Shown here: one piece after another, positions 8,270 through 18,365 of the stretch
How the letters are laid out: each line of letters begins with the position of its first letter
Numbering within the stretch: the first letter of the stretch is position 1
Program-made: the position numbers and the translations under genes
Assembly: GCF_900111895.1 (NCBI RefSeq)
Contig: NZ_FOKB01000001.1
Location: 496,001-560,000 of the forward strand
Source of the DNA: Pseudomonas simiae
GTDB lineage: Bacteria > Pseudomonadota > Gammaproteobacteria > Pseudomonadales > Pseudomonadaceae
Length of the DNA: 64,000 nt
Direction of reading: 5' to 3'
Notes under the pieces: generated by a model
The model's database searches: none
What the model was told of the DNA's origin: nothing
What the model saw: the letters and a program-made list of their open reading frames with translations, nothing else

Positions 8270-10270
8270 TCAATGCCGCTCTTTGTTGACCGTTGACTTG
8301 CCTCTCACCAACGCGCGCAGGGCAAACCGATTCGGGTGGCACGCCTCGGCTACGCTGGCCGGAACCGGCAGCGGTTCGTCATTCAGCCAGGCGGCGAGCA
8401 ACTCGCCACAGAGTGGCGCGGTGATCAGCCCGCGAGAGCCGTGGCCGCTGTTGATGTACACCCCCGGCAGCCACGGGCAGGGCATGTCCGGTACCTGGCG
8501 GGCATCTTTACTCAGTACCGCATAAGTGCGCTGGAACGCCTCGGTGTCGGCCAATGGCCCGACGATTGGCAGGTAGTCAGGGCTGGTGCAACGAAACGCG
8601 GCACGGCCCTCCAGTTGTTCAGGTACCAGTTGATTGGCCCCCAGGCGCTGCACCAGGTCTTCGGAAATCTCGCGCAGCATCGCCAGGTTGCCGGCATGTT
8701 CGGCAACCGTTGGTGTGAGGTCGTCATTGTTGAAATCAAAGCTGGCGCCCAAGGTGTGTTCGCCACGCCGGGCTGGCGCGACATAACCCTCGGCGCAGAC
8801 CACCGTGGCCAGGGCCGCACTGGCCGTTGTTTGCGCCAGCCGAGTGATTTGCCCGCGAATACGCTTGAGCGGCAAGTCAGCGCTCAGCGCGAATCGCTTG
8901 ATGTCGGCAGCCCCGGCGAGCACGACCACCGCGGCGCTGGCCAGTACCCTGTCGCCGTCGCGGGCTTGCCACTGGTCGTCGACACGGTGCAACTCAAGGG
9001 CCTCATGATGAGTGAGTACCTTAATCAGCGGATGCGCCGCTTGCCATTGGCACAGCGCCGGAGGATGCACCCAGCCACCTTCCGGGAAAAACAGACCGCC
9101 CTGGGCCAGCCTGATCCCCGCCTGTTGTTGAGCCTGATTACGGTCCAGCAGGTGCAGCAGGTCCGGTGCGAACGCGTGTGCAAGCTGTGCCTGGCGTTCG
9201 GCTTCCTTGGCGTTGAAGGCCAGTTGCAGCACGCCGCAGCCGTCCCAGTCGACGCCACGGTGCAGGTGCTCCAGCAGGCGCCGGGTGTGACTGAATCCAG
9301 CGACGATCAGTTGCGACAGCGCTGTGCCATGGGCCGACAGCTTGAGGTACAGCACGCCCTGCGGATTACCCGAGGCCTCCTGGGCCAGGCTCGCGTGGCG
9401 CTCCAGCAGGCTGACTTGCCAACCGCGTGCCGCCAGGCTGGAGGCGGTGGCGCAACCGGCCAGGCCGCCGCCGATGACCAGCGCGTGCCGTTCGCCCGCT
9501 AACGCCGCAGGGCGCGCAAACCATGGTTTGGCAGCGGACGGTGCGGGTGCGTCCGCCGGCCAGCCGAGGAATTCGCCGCGCAGGATCTCCCACTTGTGGC
9601 CAATGCCCGGTGTGCGTTTCATTTTGAACCCGGCGGCATTGATCAGCCGGCGTACCCAACCGGTGCTGGTGAAGGTGCTGATGGTCGAACCTGGAGCCGC
9701 CAGGCGCGCCAGTTCGGCAAACAGCTCGGCGGTCCACATTTCCGGGTTTTTCGCCGGGGCGAAGCCGTCGAGAAACCACGCATCGACCTGTGCGTCCAGT
9801 TGTGGCAACTGCTCCAGGGCATCGCCGATCAACAGGGTCAAGGTCACGCGACCGTTATCCAGCACCAGGCGCTGGAAACCCTTGTGAATGGCGATGTACT
9901 GGGCCAGCAGTTGCGCGGCCAAGGGCTGCAACTCGGGCCAGAGGGCGAGGGCACGTTGCAGGTCGGCGCGACTCAACGGGTACTTTTCTACGCTGACAAA
10001 GTGCAGGTGCGCACCGGCTACCGCGTGTTGTTCAAACAGTTGCCAGGCGCATAGGAAATTCAAGCCCGTGCCGAAACCGGTCTCGCCAATCACCAACCGA
10101 CCGCCCACCGGCAAGGCGGCAAAGCGCTCTTGCAAACGGTTCTGCTCAAGGAACACATAGCGGGTTTCTTCAAGGCCCGACTTGTCGGAGAAGTACACAT
10201 CGTCGAAGACTCGCGAACGCGGGCGGCCTTGGTCGTCCCAGTCGAGCTGGGCGTGGGTTACGGGGTTCAT
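8270..10270 (-). CDS. mnmC: Bifunctional tRNA 5-methylaminomethyl-2-thiouridine biosynthesis protein MnmC
   Basis: A 666-residue fusion enzyme that finishes mnm5s2U34 in tRNA anticodons. The N-terminal MnmD half (about residues 1-245) is a SAM-dependent methyltransferase (GETGFGTGLNFLCAW, DAWFLDGFAPAKNPEMW). The C-terminal MnmC1 half is an FAD-dependent oxidase beginning with the dinucleotide motif VIGGGLAGCATA and ending with YINSGHGSRGL. I chose MNPVTHAQLDWDDQG at 10270 as start because it is the conserved family N terminus. A longer in-frame extension to 10399 is rich in atypical residues and lacks family character. The gene is divergent from the large LRR gene, with about 210 bases between them. 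Confidence 0.93.
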   Translation of the reverse strand: MNPVTHAQLDWDDQGRPRSRVFDDVYFSDKSGLEETRYVFLEQNRLQERFAALPVGGRLVIGETGFGTGLNFLCAWQLFEQHAVAGAHLHFVSVEKYPLSRADLQRALALWPELQPLAAQLLAQYIAIHKGFQRLVLDNGRVTLTLLIGDALEQLPQLDAQVDAWFLDGFAPAKNPEMWTAELFAELARLAAPGSTISTFTSTGWVRRLINAAGFKMKRTPGIGHKWEILRGEFLGWPADAPAPSAAKPWFARPAALAGERHALVIGGGLAGCATASSLAARGWQVSLLERHASLAQEASGNPQGVLYLKLSAHGTALSQLIVAGFSHTRRLLEHLHRGVDWDGCGVLQLAFNAKEAERQAQLAHAFAPDLLHLLDRNQAQQQAGIRLAQGGLFFPEGGWVHPPALCQWQAAHPLIKVLTHHEALELHRVDDQWQARDGDRVLASAAVVVLAGAADIKRFALSADLPLKRIRGQITRLAQTTASAALATVVCAEGYVAPARRGEHTLGASFDFNNDDLTPTVAEHAGNLAMLREISEDLVQRLGANQLVPEQLEGRAAFRCTSPDYLPIVGPLADTEAFQRTYAVLSKDARQVPDMPCPWLPGVYINSGHGSRGLITAPLCGELLAAWLNDEPLPVPASVAEACHPNRFALRALVRGKSTVNKERH

Positions 10271-10482
10271 GGGCGGCTCATAAAAATAACGCAGGCAAAG
10301 GCAAGGCGGCCATTCTAGCCGATCACGCGCCACAGGGCTGATCCAGGGTGGTAGCCCTACAGTTTTTGCATGGGAAATACTGCTGTGCGCGCCCGCCAAC
10401 CCATCAACAATCAGCGTTAATTCCGCGCAGGCCGCTGCGGTATCGTCATTCCTTGATTTTCTGGCAATAAAGGATATTGCTG

Positions 10483-13400
10483 ATGCGGCCCAAGGATGAT
10501 TTGAATAACAAGTTGAACCAGTTGACCCAGAGGCAACTGCAAGCAGCTTTACTGGAAATGACCGGCGATCTGGACAAGGCCCAACTGCTGCAAAAAAAGC
10601 TGCCGGGTTGGATGGTCAATGCGCCGCCTGGCGTGCTGCAAGCACTGGAGAGAGAGGTCGTACAGGTGGCCGGTGCCCAGGCGAGCGTCGCCGAGCGCAT
10701 GAAGCCCTTGCAGGCGCTGGATGAGTTTTGCAATGAGCGGCTCAAGGACTACTGCCAGACACGGTGGCAGTTGACGCTGGAGCCCAAAAAAGATCGCTTC
10801 GTGCGTGCTGTGAACGAGTACGAGACAGAGCTTTTACCGTTGCAGTACGTGAAAAAGGTGAGGCTGGTGCGGGACAGCCTGTTGCATGTGGCGATGCAGA
10901 ACTTTTCTGAGCAAGAGGCGCAAGCGCAACACTATCCGGCAGGGTCGTTGCTGCAGTCGGGGTCTGCGGCGGGGGAGGTCATCGGCCTGTCACCCCATGC
11001 GTTTGCCCAGGGGTGTCGGGCCCTGGATCTTGGCCGCTTGTATCAGCAGCACATCCGTGACGTGCTCAAACTGGACAGCGCCCCGGCGAGTGATGAGCCC
11101 TACATCAATGATGTGGCGACCGATATTGGCCGGATGAAAACCCTGGATATGAAAATCGATACCCACATCGCCCTGATGCGGGGGGATATCACCCAGGCCA
11201 CCTATGGGATACTGTGCACATTGCTGGACCGCTCACTCACACCGTCCCAGGCTCAGGCGGCAGGGGTGCGGTTTCAAGGGCTTCCGGTCATTTGGCAGGG
11301 GTTGAATACACAGGGCGGTTGCTTGTGGAGCATCCTGGTGTTCTCGGGTCGATCGATTGTGCAATACCCGCATGAGCCTTGTGTGGTGTATATGCCCAAT
11401 GAGCCCGAGCGGCCATTGTTTGAGTATTCCTCGCTGGACGATTTCCAGGTCTACCTCAAACGCAAGAGTGAAGTGGCGACCTACCGTACCTTCTTTAGCC
11501 GCTACCTGAGTCAGGGCGACCGGGCCGGTTTCTTTAGCCGTTTCGAACATGCCCACACGCTGGGGGTGCTGCAAGAAAACCGCATTACGGTCAGCCTGGC
11601 GCAGCATTTTTTCGACGCTTACACAGCAAAGCTGCAAGCCGATGCTCGGGCGCTGGCGGTGCCGGTGGCTGACGTGGATGAAGAGGTCCGTGAGCAGCGC
11701 TTGCAGGCGTACCTGGATGCCGGGGTGACGGTGCTCAACCTCGCCGGGTTTGTCGTCCCGGAGCTGGGGATGTTGATGACGGGCGTGGCGCTGGGCCAAA
11801 TGCTCGGGGAGCTATATGAGGGCATTGAAGATTGGCGCCGGGGTGACAAGGAAGAGGCGTTCAAGCAGTTGGCGGGGGTGGCGGAAACTATCACCTCGAT
11901 GGTGTTATTCGCGGCAGGGAGCAAGGTGGTCGGGTCGGTACTCAAGCGCAGCGGCCTTAGCCTGGACAGCTTTTTTGGTAAGTATGAAGTGGTTCGCCCG
12001 GCTGATGGGAACCAGCGGCTGTGGCGCCCCAATTTCATCCAGTACGCCCACGATCGGAGCCTTATCGACGACGAGCCGGCGGACGCCTCTGGCGTCTACA
12101 AGGTGGAGGGGCATTCATATGTCGTGATCAATGATTGTGTGCACCGGGTTTCGTTCGACGCCAAACTGGGTCAGTGGCGGGCACACCACCCGGCTCGGCA
12201 CACGGCTTATCGCCCCGAAGTGCTGCATAACGGTGAGGGGTGTTGGCGTTTTGCGTTGGAAAAACCTGACGAGTGGGACGACCCCGAGTATCTCTTTTCA
12301 CGCTTGAAACCGACGGGCCCCGGCGCCTCGCTCCCGCCAAGGAAACTTCTACAGATCAAGTCCATTATGGACAAACCCCACGATTGGGGCGTCTATCAGG
12401 CCCAGGAGTGCTTACCCTTTCCCGCACGCTTTCGCGACCTGTACGAGCGTTTCAGGCTGGATCAGTCCATTCGCGATTTGATCTGGCAGTTGGAAAACGG
12501 TGCCTCCCCCAGCCTCGAAAACTCAACCGTGCAGATGCACGCCTTGCCCCTGTTACAAGGGTGGCCTGAGGGACGCTATTTTGAGCTGCTGGATGCCCAG
12601 GGCAGCGTCAAGGCCCGCTACCCCGCCAACGCAGCGTCTAACCCCGTGAGCCTGCGTTTGCCGGTCACCGAGCAGATGCTCAGCGAGGGGAAAGTGTTCG
12701 ATGTGCTGTTGTCCGGGTTGGATGAGCCACAAAAAGTCGCCCTGCTGGGAGAGGGTGTTGCGGCCGATCATGAGCACGCGGTGCTGTCCCGTCAGTTGCT
12801 CGCGCAGCTCAAGGCTGATCACAAGCCGTTGTTTGAGCAGCTGTATCAGGCCTATGACGGCCCAGTCCCGCCTGAAGGGGCGTTGCTCCGACGTGCCTAT
12901 CCGCAATTGCCCTGTACGCTACTGCGCGAATTGATGGCCGAGACCTCAACGGTGCAGCGTGAGTCCCTGCATGATAATCAACGGATTCCCATGGCACTGG
13001 CCGAGGCAGTGCAACGTGCCCGTGGGGAGCAACGCCTGGACCGCGCCCTGATGGGGTTTGAGCAGCCAGAGTTGGCCAGCCTGGATACTGCGCTCCTCGC
13101 GGTCCGGTCAATGCCGCGTGTAGCGGGGTGGGGGCGGGAATTGCAGCTCGAGTTGCGCCAGGATTCGCCACAGGGCGAGTTGCTGGCCTTGGGCGCACTC
13201 ACTGGGGCCAGCGTGCGGCGAGTCGTGGTCAGATCGGACGCCGGGTTTGAAGCGTTCAATGACAAGGGCCTGCGTATCGGTGGGCCTTATGCCGGACCGG
13301 ACGGCCTGTTCGAGGCAATTGATGCGGCGCTGACGGGTCGCCAGCGGGTGGCACTGGGTTTACCACCCGAGGAGGCCAGCAACCTCTGGCGGTTGCGCTA

Positions 13401-15330
13401 CATGTGCGCGTCGCAGGCGAAGGGGGAACGGGAACTGGCCGCCGAAGCGTTTTCCGGCAAAGTCAAAGAGCCCGTGCTGGAGGCAGCGTCCTGCAGAATG
13501 GCCGACTCGCCGACGGGGCCGTTGGTTCATCCGCCCGCGCTGGTGCGTAAGGTGAAAGGGTTATACCCCTTGTTCAGTGACGGGCAAGTGTCGTCGTTGC
13601 TGATGGCCTTGGGCGCTGACCATCTTTCCCGGGCCAAGGCGGTAAAGCGTCTGGAGGCAGAGCTGGCTCATTTGCGAGCACTGCTCAGGCACTGGAAGAG
13701 CGATATCCAGGGCCTGGATAAACAGCCGGGCCTGAGTGACATCCGGTATAGCCGCGAGCAGGTGGCAGAGCGCCTTGAGGCCTGTTGGCGACGTCAAAGT
13801 TTTGCTCTGAATGAACACCAGACGTCCGTACCCAGTTTAAACCTGGACGGGATGCGCATTGGTTCGTTGCCGACGCTGCCCCCTGAAATCCGTTTCGACC
13901 ATGTCGAGCAGCTGTCACTCAAGAACATGCAGTTAGGCGATGATGTCGCTTATTTCCTGAAGTGTTTCAAGGGGCTGAGGCGTCTGGACCTGGACCGAAA
14001 CCGTCTGACCCGATTACCGGAAATACTCTCACGCATGTTGGCGCTCGACAGTCTGTCGATGCCCCGCAACCGGTTGGCCCTGACCGAATACACCCGGGTG
14101 AAATTGGCTGACATGAGCACGTTGCGGAGGCTGGACTTGAGCCACAATCCCCTGGAAAAGCTGGTGGATGTCGGCAAGATGCGTGATTTGCATACGCTGT
14201 TATTGCAGGACACAAAAATCACCGACCTGCCCGTAGGGCTCGGGCGGCTGGCCCAGTTGGAGCAAATGGACCTTCGCGGCAACTCGATCACGGTGCTGCC
14301 CGAGTGGGTGTTTACCACGCCGCGTAGTTTCAGCCAGTCGGTTAACCTGGGCGGTAACCCGTTATCCCGTTCGACGGTCGAGGCACTTGAGCGTTATCGC
14401 GACGAAGTGGGGATTGGCATGGGGTATGTCGAGGACGATCAACCCCGCATGACTGAGTTGAAAGCCAGGGCGTTATGGTTGCCAAAGGACACGGCCAGCC
14501 GAGATGCCCACAAACGTGCGGTTTGGGCCAACCTTCGCGACGATCCGGAATCGGCACCATTGTTCGAGTTGCTGGCCCAACTGTCAGCGACTGCGGACAG
14601 TCGTTACGTACGCGAGGATTTGACCCGGCGCGTCTGGGAGGTCTTGCAGGCGACCCATGACAGTGTCGGGCTGCGTGAGCGGGTCTTTCAACTGGCCGCT
14701 CATCCGGCGAACTGTTCAGATGGGACTGCGCAGATTTTCAGTCAGTTGGAAGTCTTGAAGGAGGTTGAGAGCGCGACGCTCCAGGCTGGTCGCGCGCAGG
14801 GCAACTCCGGGGCGCTGTTGAAGTTGAGCCGCGGTTTGTTTCGCCTTAGCGAGCTGGAAAAAATTGCTTCGACCTACGCTGCCGAACACTTTTCTGTGGA
14901 CCCGCTGGAAGTCAGCCTGGCATTCCGGGTCGGCTTGGCCCAGTCCCTGCAATTGCCGGGGCAGCCCAAGCACCTGAATTTTGCACTATTCGCCAATGTG
15001 ACCAACGAGGGTCTGGAGGTGGCGCACTCCCAAGTGCGCACGGCAGAACTCTCACCTGCATTCCTGCGTTTCATTACACAGTTAGCGTTCTGGAGAGCCC
15101 ACCTTAAACAGCAATTTCCTGATGCATTCCAGTCAGCGACAGCGTCATTCGATTCGCGGCAGCAAACACTCTTCGAGAACAGCCAGAACCTCACCGACGC
15201 GCAATACCTCGAGCAAATGGAGGCCCTGCGTTCGCCGCGCCGGCGAGCAATAAGCGGCGTGGTGGAACGCCTCACGCAGCAGATGTTGAAGGATCAGGAC
15301 CTGGGTATTTGCCACGTTCCGGGGAATTAG
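10483..15330 (+). CDS. Giant LRR protein with NEL-type E3 ubiquitin ligase-like C terminus (DUF6543/dermonecrotic-toxin-like N terminus)
   Basis: About 1615 residues. The N-terminal two thirds resemble the DUF6543 'dermonecrotic toxin' region of Pseudomonas proteins (TYRTFFSRYLSQGDRAGFFSRF), followed near residues 417-485 by a hydrophobic helical stretch (GFVVPELGMLMTGVALGQML). Residues about 1118-1300 form roughly six leucine-rich repeats (LRRLDLDRNRLTRLPE, LRRLDLSHNPLEKL, LEQMDLRGNSITVLPE). The last 300 residues are helical and contain HPANCSDGT, with Cys1411-x-Asp1413 placed like the catalytic C-x-D of IpaH/SspH NEL ligases, which ubiquitinate host proteins. Start: AAAGGA lies 8 bases before the ATG at 10483, favoured over a TTG at 10477. 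No secretion signal, chaperone or immunity gene is visible nearby. The gene sits alone between core genes mnmC and pap, suggesting acquisition. Confidence 0.8.
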   Translation: MRPKDDLNNKLNQLTQRQLQAALLEMTGDLDKAQLLQKKLPGWMVNAPPGVLQALEREVVQVAGAQASVAERMKPLQALDEFCNERLKDYCQTRWQLTLEPKKDRFVRAVNEYETELLPLQYVKKVRLVRDSLLHVAMQNFSEQEAQAQHYPAGSLLQSGSAAGEVIGLSPHAFAQGCRALDLGRLYQQHIRDVLKLDSAPASDEPYINDVATDIGRMKTLDMKIDTHIALMRGDITQATYGILCTLLDRSLTPSQAQAAGVRFQGLPVIWQGLNTQGGCLWSILVFSGRSIVQYPHEPCVVYMPNEPERPLFEYSSLDDFQVYLKRKSEVATYRTFFSRYLSQGDRAGFFSRFEHAHTLGVLQENRITVSLAQHFFDAYTAKLQADARALAVPVADVDEEVREQRLQAYLDAGVTVLNLAGFVVPELGMLMTGVALGQMLGELYEGIEDWRRGDKEEAFKQLAGVAETITSMVLFAAGSKVVGSVLKRSGLSLDSFFGKYEVVRPADGNQRLWRPNFIQYAHDRSLIDDEPADASGVYKVEGHSYVVINDCVHRVSFDAKLGQWRAHHPARHTAYRPEVLHNGEGCWRFALEKPDEWDDPEYLFSRLKPTGPGASLPPRKLLQIKSIMDKPHDWGVYQAQECLPFPARFRDLYERFRLDQSIRDLIWQLENGASPSLENSTVQMHALPLLQGWPEGRYFELLDAQGSVKARYPANAASNPVSLRLPVTEQMLSEGKVFDVLLSGLDEPQKVALLGEGVAADHEHAVLSRQLLAQLKADHKPLFEQLYQAYDGPVPPEGALLRRAYPQLPCTLLRELMAETSTVQRESLHDNQRIPMALAEAVQRARGEQRLDRALMGFEQPELASLDTALLAVRSMPRVAGWGRELQLELRQDSPQGELLALGALTGASVRRVVVRSDAGFEAFNDKGLRIGGPYAGPDGLFEAIDAALTGRQRVALGLPPEEASNLWRLRYMCASQAKGERELAAEAFSGKVKEPVLEAASCRMADSPTGPLVHPPALVRKVKGLYPLFSDGQVSSLLMALGADHLSRAKAVKRLEAELAHLRALLRHWKSDIQGLDKQPGLSDIRYSREQVAERLEACWRRQSFALNEHQTSVPSLNLDGMRIGSLPTLPPEIRFDHVEQLSLKNMQLGDDVAYFLKCFKGLRRLDLDRNRLTRLPEILSRMLALDSLSMPRNRLALTEYTRVKLADMSTLRRLDLSHNPLEKLVDVGKMRDLHTLLLQDTKITDLPVGLGRLAQLEQMDLRGNSITVLPEWVFTTPRSFSQSVNLGGNPLSRSTVEALERYRDEVGIGMGYVEDDQPRMTELKARALWLPKDTASRDAHKRAVWANLRDDPESAPLFELLAQLSATADSRYVREDLTRRVWEVLQATHDSVGLRERVFQLAAHPANCSDGTAQIFSQLEVLKEVESATLQAGRAQGNSGALLKLSRGLFRLSELEKIASTYAAEHFSVDPLEVSLAFRVGLAQSLQLPGQPKHLNFALFANVTNEGLEVAHSQVRTAELSPAFLRFITQLAFWRAHLKQQFPDAFQSATASFDSRQQTLFENSQNLTDAQYLEQMEALRSPRRRAISGVVERLTQQMLKDQDLGICHVPGN

Positions 15331-15432
15331 CCGTCGCCCCCGATGATTGATCCACGGCAAGCCTGTTGGAATTCCTTGACTGGCGTGGTGCCCAATCCGC
15401 TAGTCTTGAGTCATCTTGAAACGGAGCTGCCC

Positions 15433-16959
15433 ATGTTCGAATCCGCCGAAATCGGTCACGCCATCGACAAAGACACGTATGACGCCGAAGTGCCGGCCTT
15501 GCGCGAAGCCCTGCTGGAAGTGCAATACGAACTGCAACAACAGAAGCGCTTCCCGGTGATCGTCCTGATCAACGGCATCGAAGGCGCCGGCAAGGGCGAG
15601 ACCGTCAAGCTGCTCAATGAATGGATGGACCCGCGCCTGATCGAAGTGCGCACCTTTGACCAGCAGACCGACGAAGAACTGGCCCGTCCGCCCGCCTGGC
15701 GCTACTGGCGGCAACTGCCCGCCAAAGGCCGCATGGGGATCTTTTTCGGCAACTGGTACAGCCAGATGCTGCAGGGCCGGGTGCATGGGCAGATCAAGGA
15801 CGCACGTCTTGACCAGGCCATTGCCGGTGCCGAGCGCCTGGAAAAGATGCTGTGCGATGAAGGCGCGCTGATCTTCAAGTTCTGGTTTCATCTGTCCAAG
15901 AAGCAGATGAAGGCGCGGCTCAAGTCCCTGGCCGACGACCCACTGCACAGCTGGCGTATCAGCCCGCTGGACTGGCAGCAGTCCGAGACCTACGACAAAT
16001 TCGTGCATTTCGGTGAGCGTGTGCTGCGTCGTACCAGCCGCGACTATGCACCGTGGCATGTGATCGAAGGGGTCGACAGCAATTACCGTGGGCTCACCGT
16101 GGGCAAGCTGCTGCTGGAGGGCATGCAAAATGCGCTGAAGCTGCCCAAAGGCAAGGCCAGCGGTATGAATCCGGCGCCGTTGATTGCGTCGGTGGACAAG
16201 AAGAGTCTGCTGGACAGCCTCGACCTGACGCAACGCCTGGAGAAGGACGATTACGAAGAACAGTTAATCACCGAGCAGGCGCGTTTCTCCGGTCTGATGC
16301 GCGACAAGCGCATGCGCAAGCACGCGTTGGTCACGGTGTTCGAAGGCAACGATGCGGCAGGCAAAGGCGGGGCGATCCGTCGGGTAGCGGCGGCGCTGGA
16401 CCCACGCCAGTACCACATCGTGCCGATTGCCGCGCCCAGTGAAGATGAGCGCGCTCAACCGTATTTGTGGCGGTTCTGGCAGAAGATTCCGGCGCGGGGC
16501 ATGTTCACCGTGTTCGACCGTTCGTGGTACGGCCGTGTGCTGGTGGAGCGTATCGAGGGCTTCTGCACCCCGACGGACTGGATGCGCGCTTATGGCGAGA
16601 TCAACGACTTTGAAGAACAACTGCGCGACGCGGGTGTGATTGTGGTCAAGTTCTGGCTGGCCATCGACAAGGCCACCCAGCTGGAACGCTTCCAGGCCCG
16701 CGAGGAAATCCCGTTCAAGCGCTTCAAGATCACCGAGGATGACTGGCGCAACCGTGACAAGTGGGACGACTACCGTGCCGCCGTGGGCGATATGGTCGAC
16801 CGTACCAGCACCGAAATCGCGCCCTGGACGTTGGTGGAAGCCAACGACAAGCGCTGGGCGCGGGTCAAGGTGCTGCGCACGATCAACCAGGCGCTGGAAG
16901 AGGCGTTCGAGAAATCCGACAAGCACGACAAGAAAGTCAAGAAAGGCAAGAAGAAGTAG
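15433..16959 (+). CDS. pap: Polyphosphate:AMP phosphotransferase (two PPK2 domains)
   Basis: A 508-residue cytosolic kinase that phosphorylates AMP to ADP with polyphosphate. Two homologous PPK2 domains are visible, each with its Walker A (NGIEGAGKGE near residue 46; EGNDAAGKGG near residue 303), Walker B-like segments and lid arginines (YWRQLPAKGRMGIFFGNWYS; FWQKIPARGMFTVFDRSWYG). The duplicated architecture is that of Pap rather than single-domain PPK2. The ATG at 15433 follows GGAG and gives the family N terminus MFESAEIGHAID; an upstream in-frame ATG at 15343 adds 30 non-conserved residues. The lysine-rich tail (KKVKKGKKK) is usual. Confidence 0.93.
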   Translation: MFESAEIGHAIDKDTYDAEVPALREALLEVQYELQQQKRFPVIVLINGIEGAGKGETVKLLNEWMDPRLIEVRTFDQQTDEELARPPAWRYWRQLPAKGRMGIFFGNWYSQMLQGRVHGQIKDARLDQAIAGAERLEKMLCDEGALIFKFWFHLSKKQMKARLKSLADDPLHSWRISPLDWQQSETYDKFVHFGERVLRRTSRDYAPWHVIEGVDSNYRGLTVGKLLLEGMQNALKLPKGKASGMNPAPLIASVDKKSLLDSLDLTQRLEKDDYEEQLITEQARFSGLMRDKRMRKHALVTVFEGNDAAGKGGAIRRVAAALDPRQYHIVPIAAPSEDERAQPYLWRFWQKIPARGMFTVFDRSWYGRVLVERIEGFCTPTDWMRAYGEINDFEEQLRDAGVIVVKFWLAIDKATQLERFQAREEIPFKRFKITEDDWRNRDKWDDYRAAVGDMVDRTSTEIAPWTLVEANDKRWARVKVLRTINQALEEAFEKSDKHDKKVKKGKKK

Positions 16960-17050
16960 GCCTATCCACAGGGTGAATGATCGTCGCGGTTGACGGGAGC
17001 TGGATCTATCCTCGATCCATCTCCCAACCCTCACAAGATCGAGGTAGCCC

Positions 17051-18235
17051 ATGCGTGAAGTAGTGATCGTCGACAGCGTACGAACCGGCCTGGCCAAATC
17101 CTTTCGTGGCAAGTTCAACCAGACCCGCCCGGATGACATGGCGGCCCATTGCGTCAACGCGCTGCTCACCCGTAACGGTATCGACCCGGCCACCGTGGAA
17201 GATTGCATCGTCGGCGCCGGCTCCAACGAAGGCGCCCAGGGCTACAACATCGGGCGCAACGTGGCGGTGTTGTCGCAACTGGGCACCGGCACGGCGGGCA
17301 TGACCCTCAACCGCTTCTGCTCGTCGGGCTTGCAGGCGATTGCCATCGCGGCCAACCAGATCGCGTCGGGCTGCAGCGATATCATCGTCGCCGGTGGCGT
17401 CGAGTCCATCAGCCTCACCCTGAAAAGCGTCAACACCGACAACCTGATCAACCCGCTGCTGAAAGAGCAGGTGCCGGGCCTCTATTTCCCCATGGGCCAG
17501 ACTGCCGAGATTGTTGCGCGGCGCTATAGCGTCAGCCGCGAAGAACAGGACATGTATGCGCTGCAAAGCCAGCAACGTACGGCCCAGGCTCAGGCTGATG
17601 GTTTGTTCGACGATGAAATCGTACCGATGGCGGTCAAGTACAAGGTCGAAGACAAGAACACCGGAGAAGCGCAGGTGCTCGATGGCGTAGTCGACCGCGA
17701 TGATTGCAACCGGCCGGACACCACGCTGGCCAGCTTGCAGGGCTTGAAGCCGGTGTTCGCCGAAGACGGTTCGGTGACGGCGGGTAACTCGTCGCAATTG
17801 TCCGACGGCGCTTCGATGACCTTGGTGATGAGCCTGGAAAAAGCACTGGCACTGGGGCTCAAGCCGAAGGCGTTTTTCCGTGGGTTCACGGTGGCCGGTT
17901 GTGAACCGGACGAGATGGGTATCGGCCCGGTGTTCTCGGTGCCCAAGCTGCTCAAGGCCAAAGGCTTGCAGGTGGCGGACATCGACCTGTGGGAACTCAA
18001 CGAAGCATTCGCCTCCCAGTGCCTGTATGCGCGTAATCGCCTGGAAATCGACAATGCCAAGTACAACGTCAACGGCGGCTCGATTTCCATCGGGCACCCG
18101 TTCGGCATGACCGGGTCGCGGCAGGTGGGGCACCTGGTGCGTGAGTTGCAACGGCGTAATCTGCGTTACGGCATCGTCACCATGTGCGTGGGCGGGGGCA
18201 TGGGCGCCACTGGCTTGTTCGAAGCGGTGCGCTAG
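17051..18235 (+). CDS. Thiolase family acetyl-CoA C-acyltransferase
   Basis: A 394-residue thiolase. Cys90 in NRFCSSGLQA is the acylated nucleophile, His lies in ISIGHPFGMTGSR, and Cys379 in TMCVGGGMGA is the second catalytic Cys; NEAFASQ is the conserved loop. The enzyme either cleaves 3-ketoacyl-CoA in beta-oxidation or condenses two acetyl-CoA. Sequence alone does not decide; the length and VRTGLAKSFRGKFNQTRPDD start suggest a broad-range 3-ketoacyl-CoA thiolase. GAGGTAGCCC precedes the ATG. It stands alone, followed by a REP-like palindrome. Confidence 0.9.
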   Translation: MREVVIVDSVRTGLAKSFRGKFNQTRPDDMAAHCVNALLTRNGIDPATVEDCIVGAGSNEGAQGYNIGRNVAVLSQLGTGTAGMTLNRFCSSGLQAIAIAANQIASGCSDIIVAGGVESISLTLKSVNTDNLINPLLKEQVPGLYFPMGQTAEIVARRYSVSREEQDMYALQSQQRTAQAQADGLFDDEIVPMAVKYKVEDKNTGEAQVLDGVVDRDDCNRPDTTLASLQGLKPVFAEDGSVTAGNSSQLSDGASMTLVMSLEKALALGLKPKAFFRGFTVAGCEPDEMGIGPVFSVPKLLKAKGLQVADIDLWELNEAFASQCLYARNRLEIDNAKYNVNGGSISIGHPFGMTGSRQVGHLVRELQRRNLRYGIVTMCVGGGMGATGLFEAVR

Positions 18236-18261
18236 TTTCAATTGGCTAAATGAGGTCAATG

Positions 18262-18285
18262 TGGGAGGGGGCACGCCCCCTCCCA
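18262..18285. repeat. REP-like GC-rich palindrome
   Basis: A perfect 10-bp inverted repeat, TGGGAGGGGG / CCCCCTCCCA, has a 4-base CACG loop and sits 26 bases after the thiolase stop. The 'GTGGGAGGGGGC' wording is typical of P. fluorescens-group intergenic REP sequences. It may also stabilise the 3' end of the thiolase mRNA. Only one copy is seen in this window. Confidence 0.7.
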
Positions 18286-18365
18286 TATTTTGAAATGCGG
18301 CGTAGCCCAATCCTTTCGCTTGCCCCTAGAATGCGGCTCCACTTCCTCTGGCTTCTGGGGCACTC

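Noticed and set aside
10271..10399. 43-residue extension of MnmC
   Set aside because: MNPVTHAQLDWDDQG at 10270 is the conserved start; the upstream codons are in the divergent promoter gap.
18262..18285. Possible CRISPR or IS end
   Set aside because: A single GC-rich palindrome without spacing repeats or a transposase; it fits a REP element.
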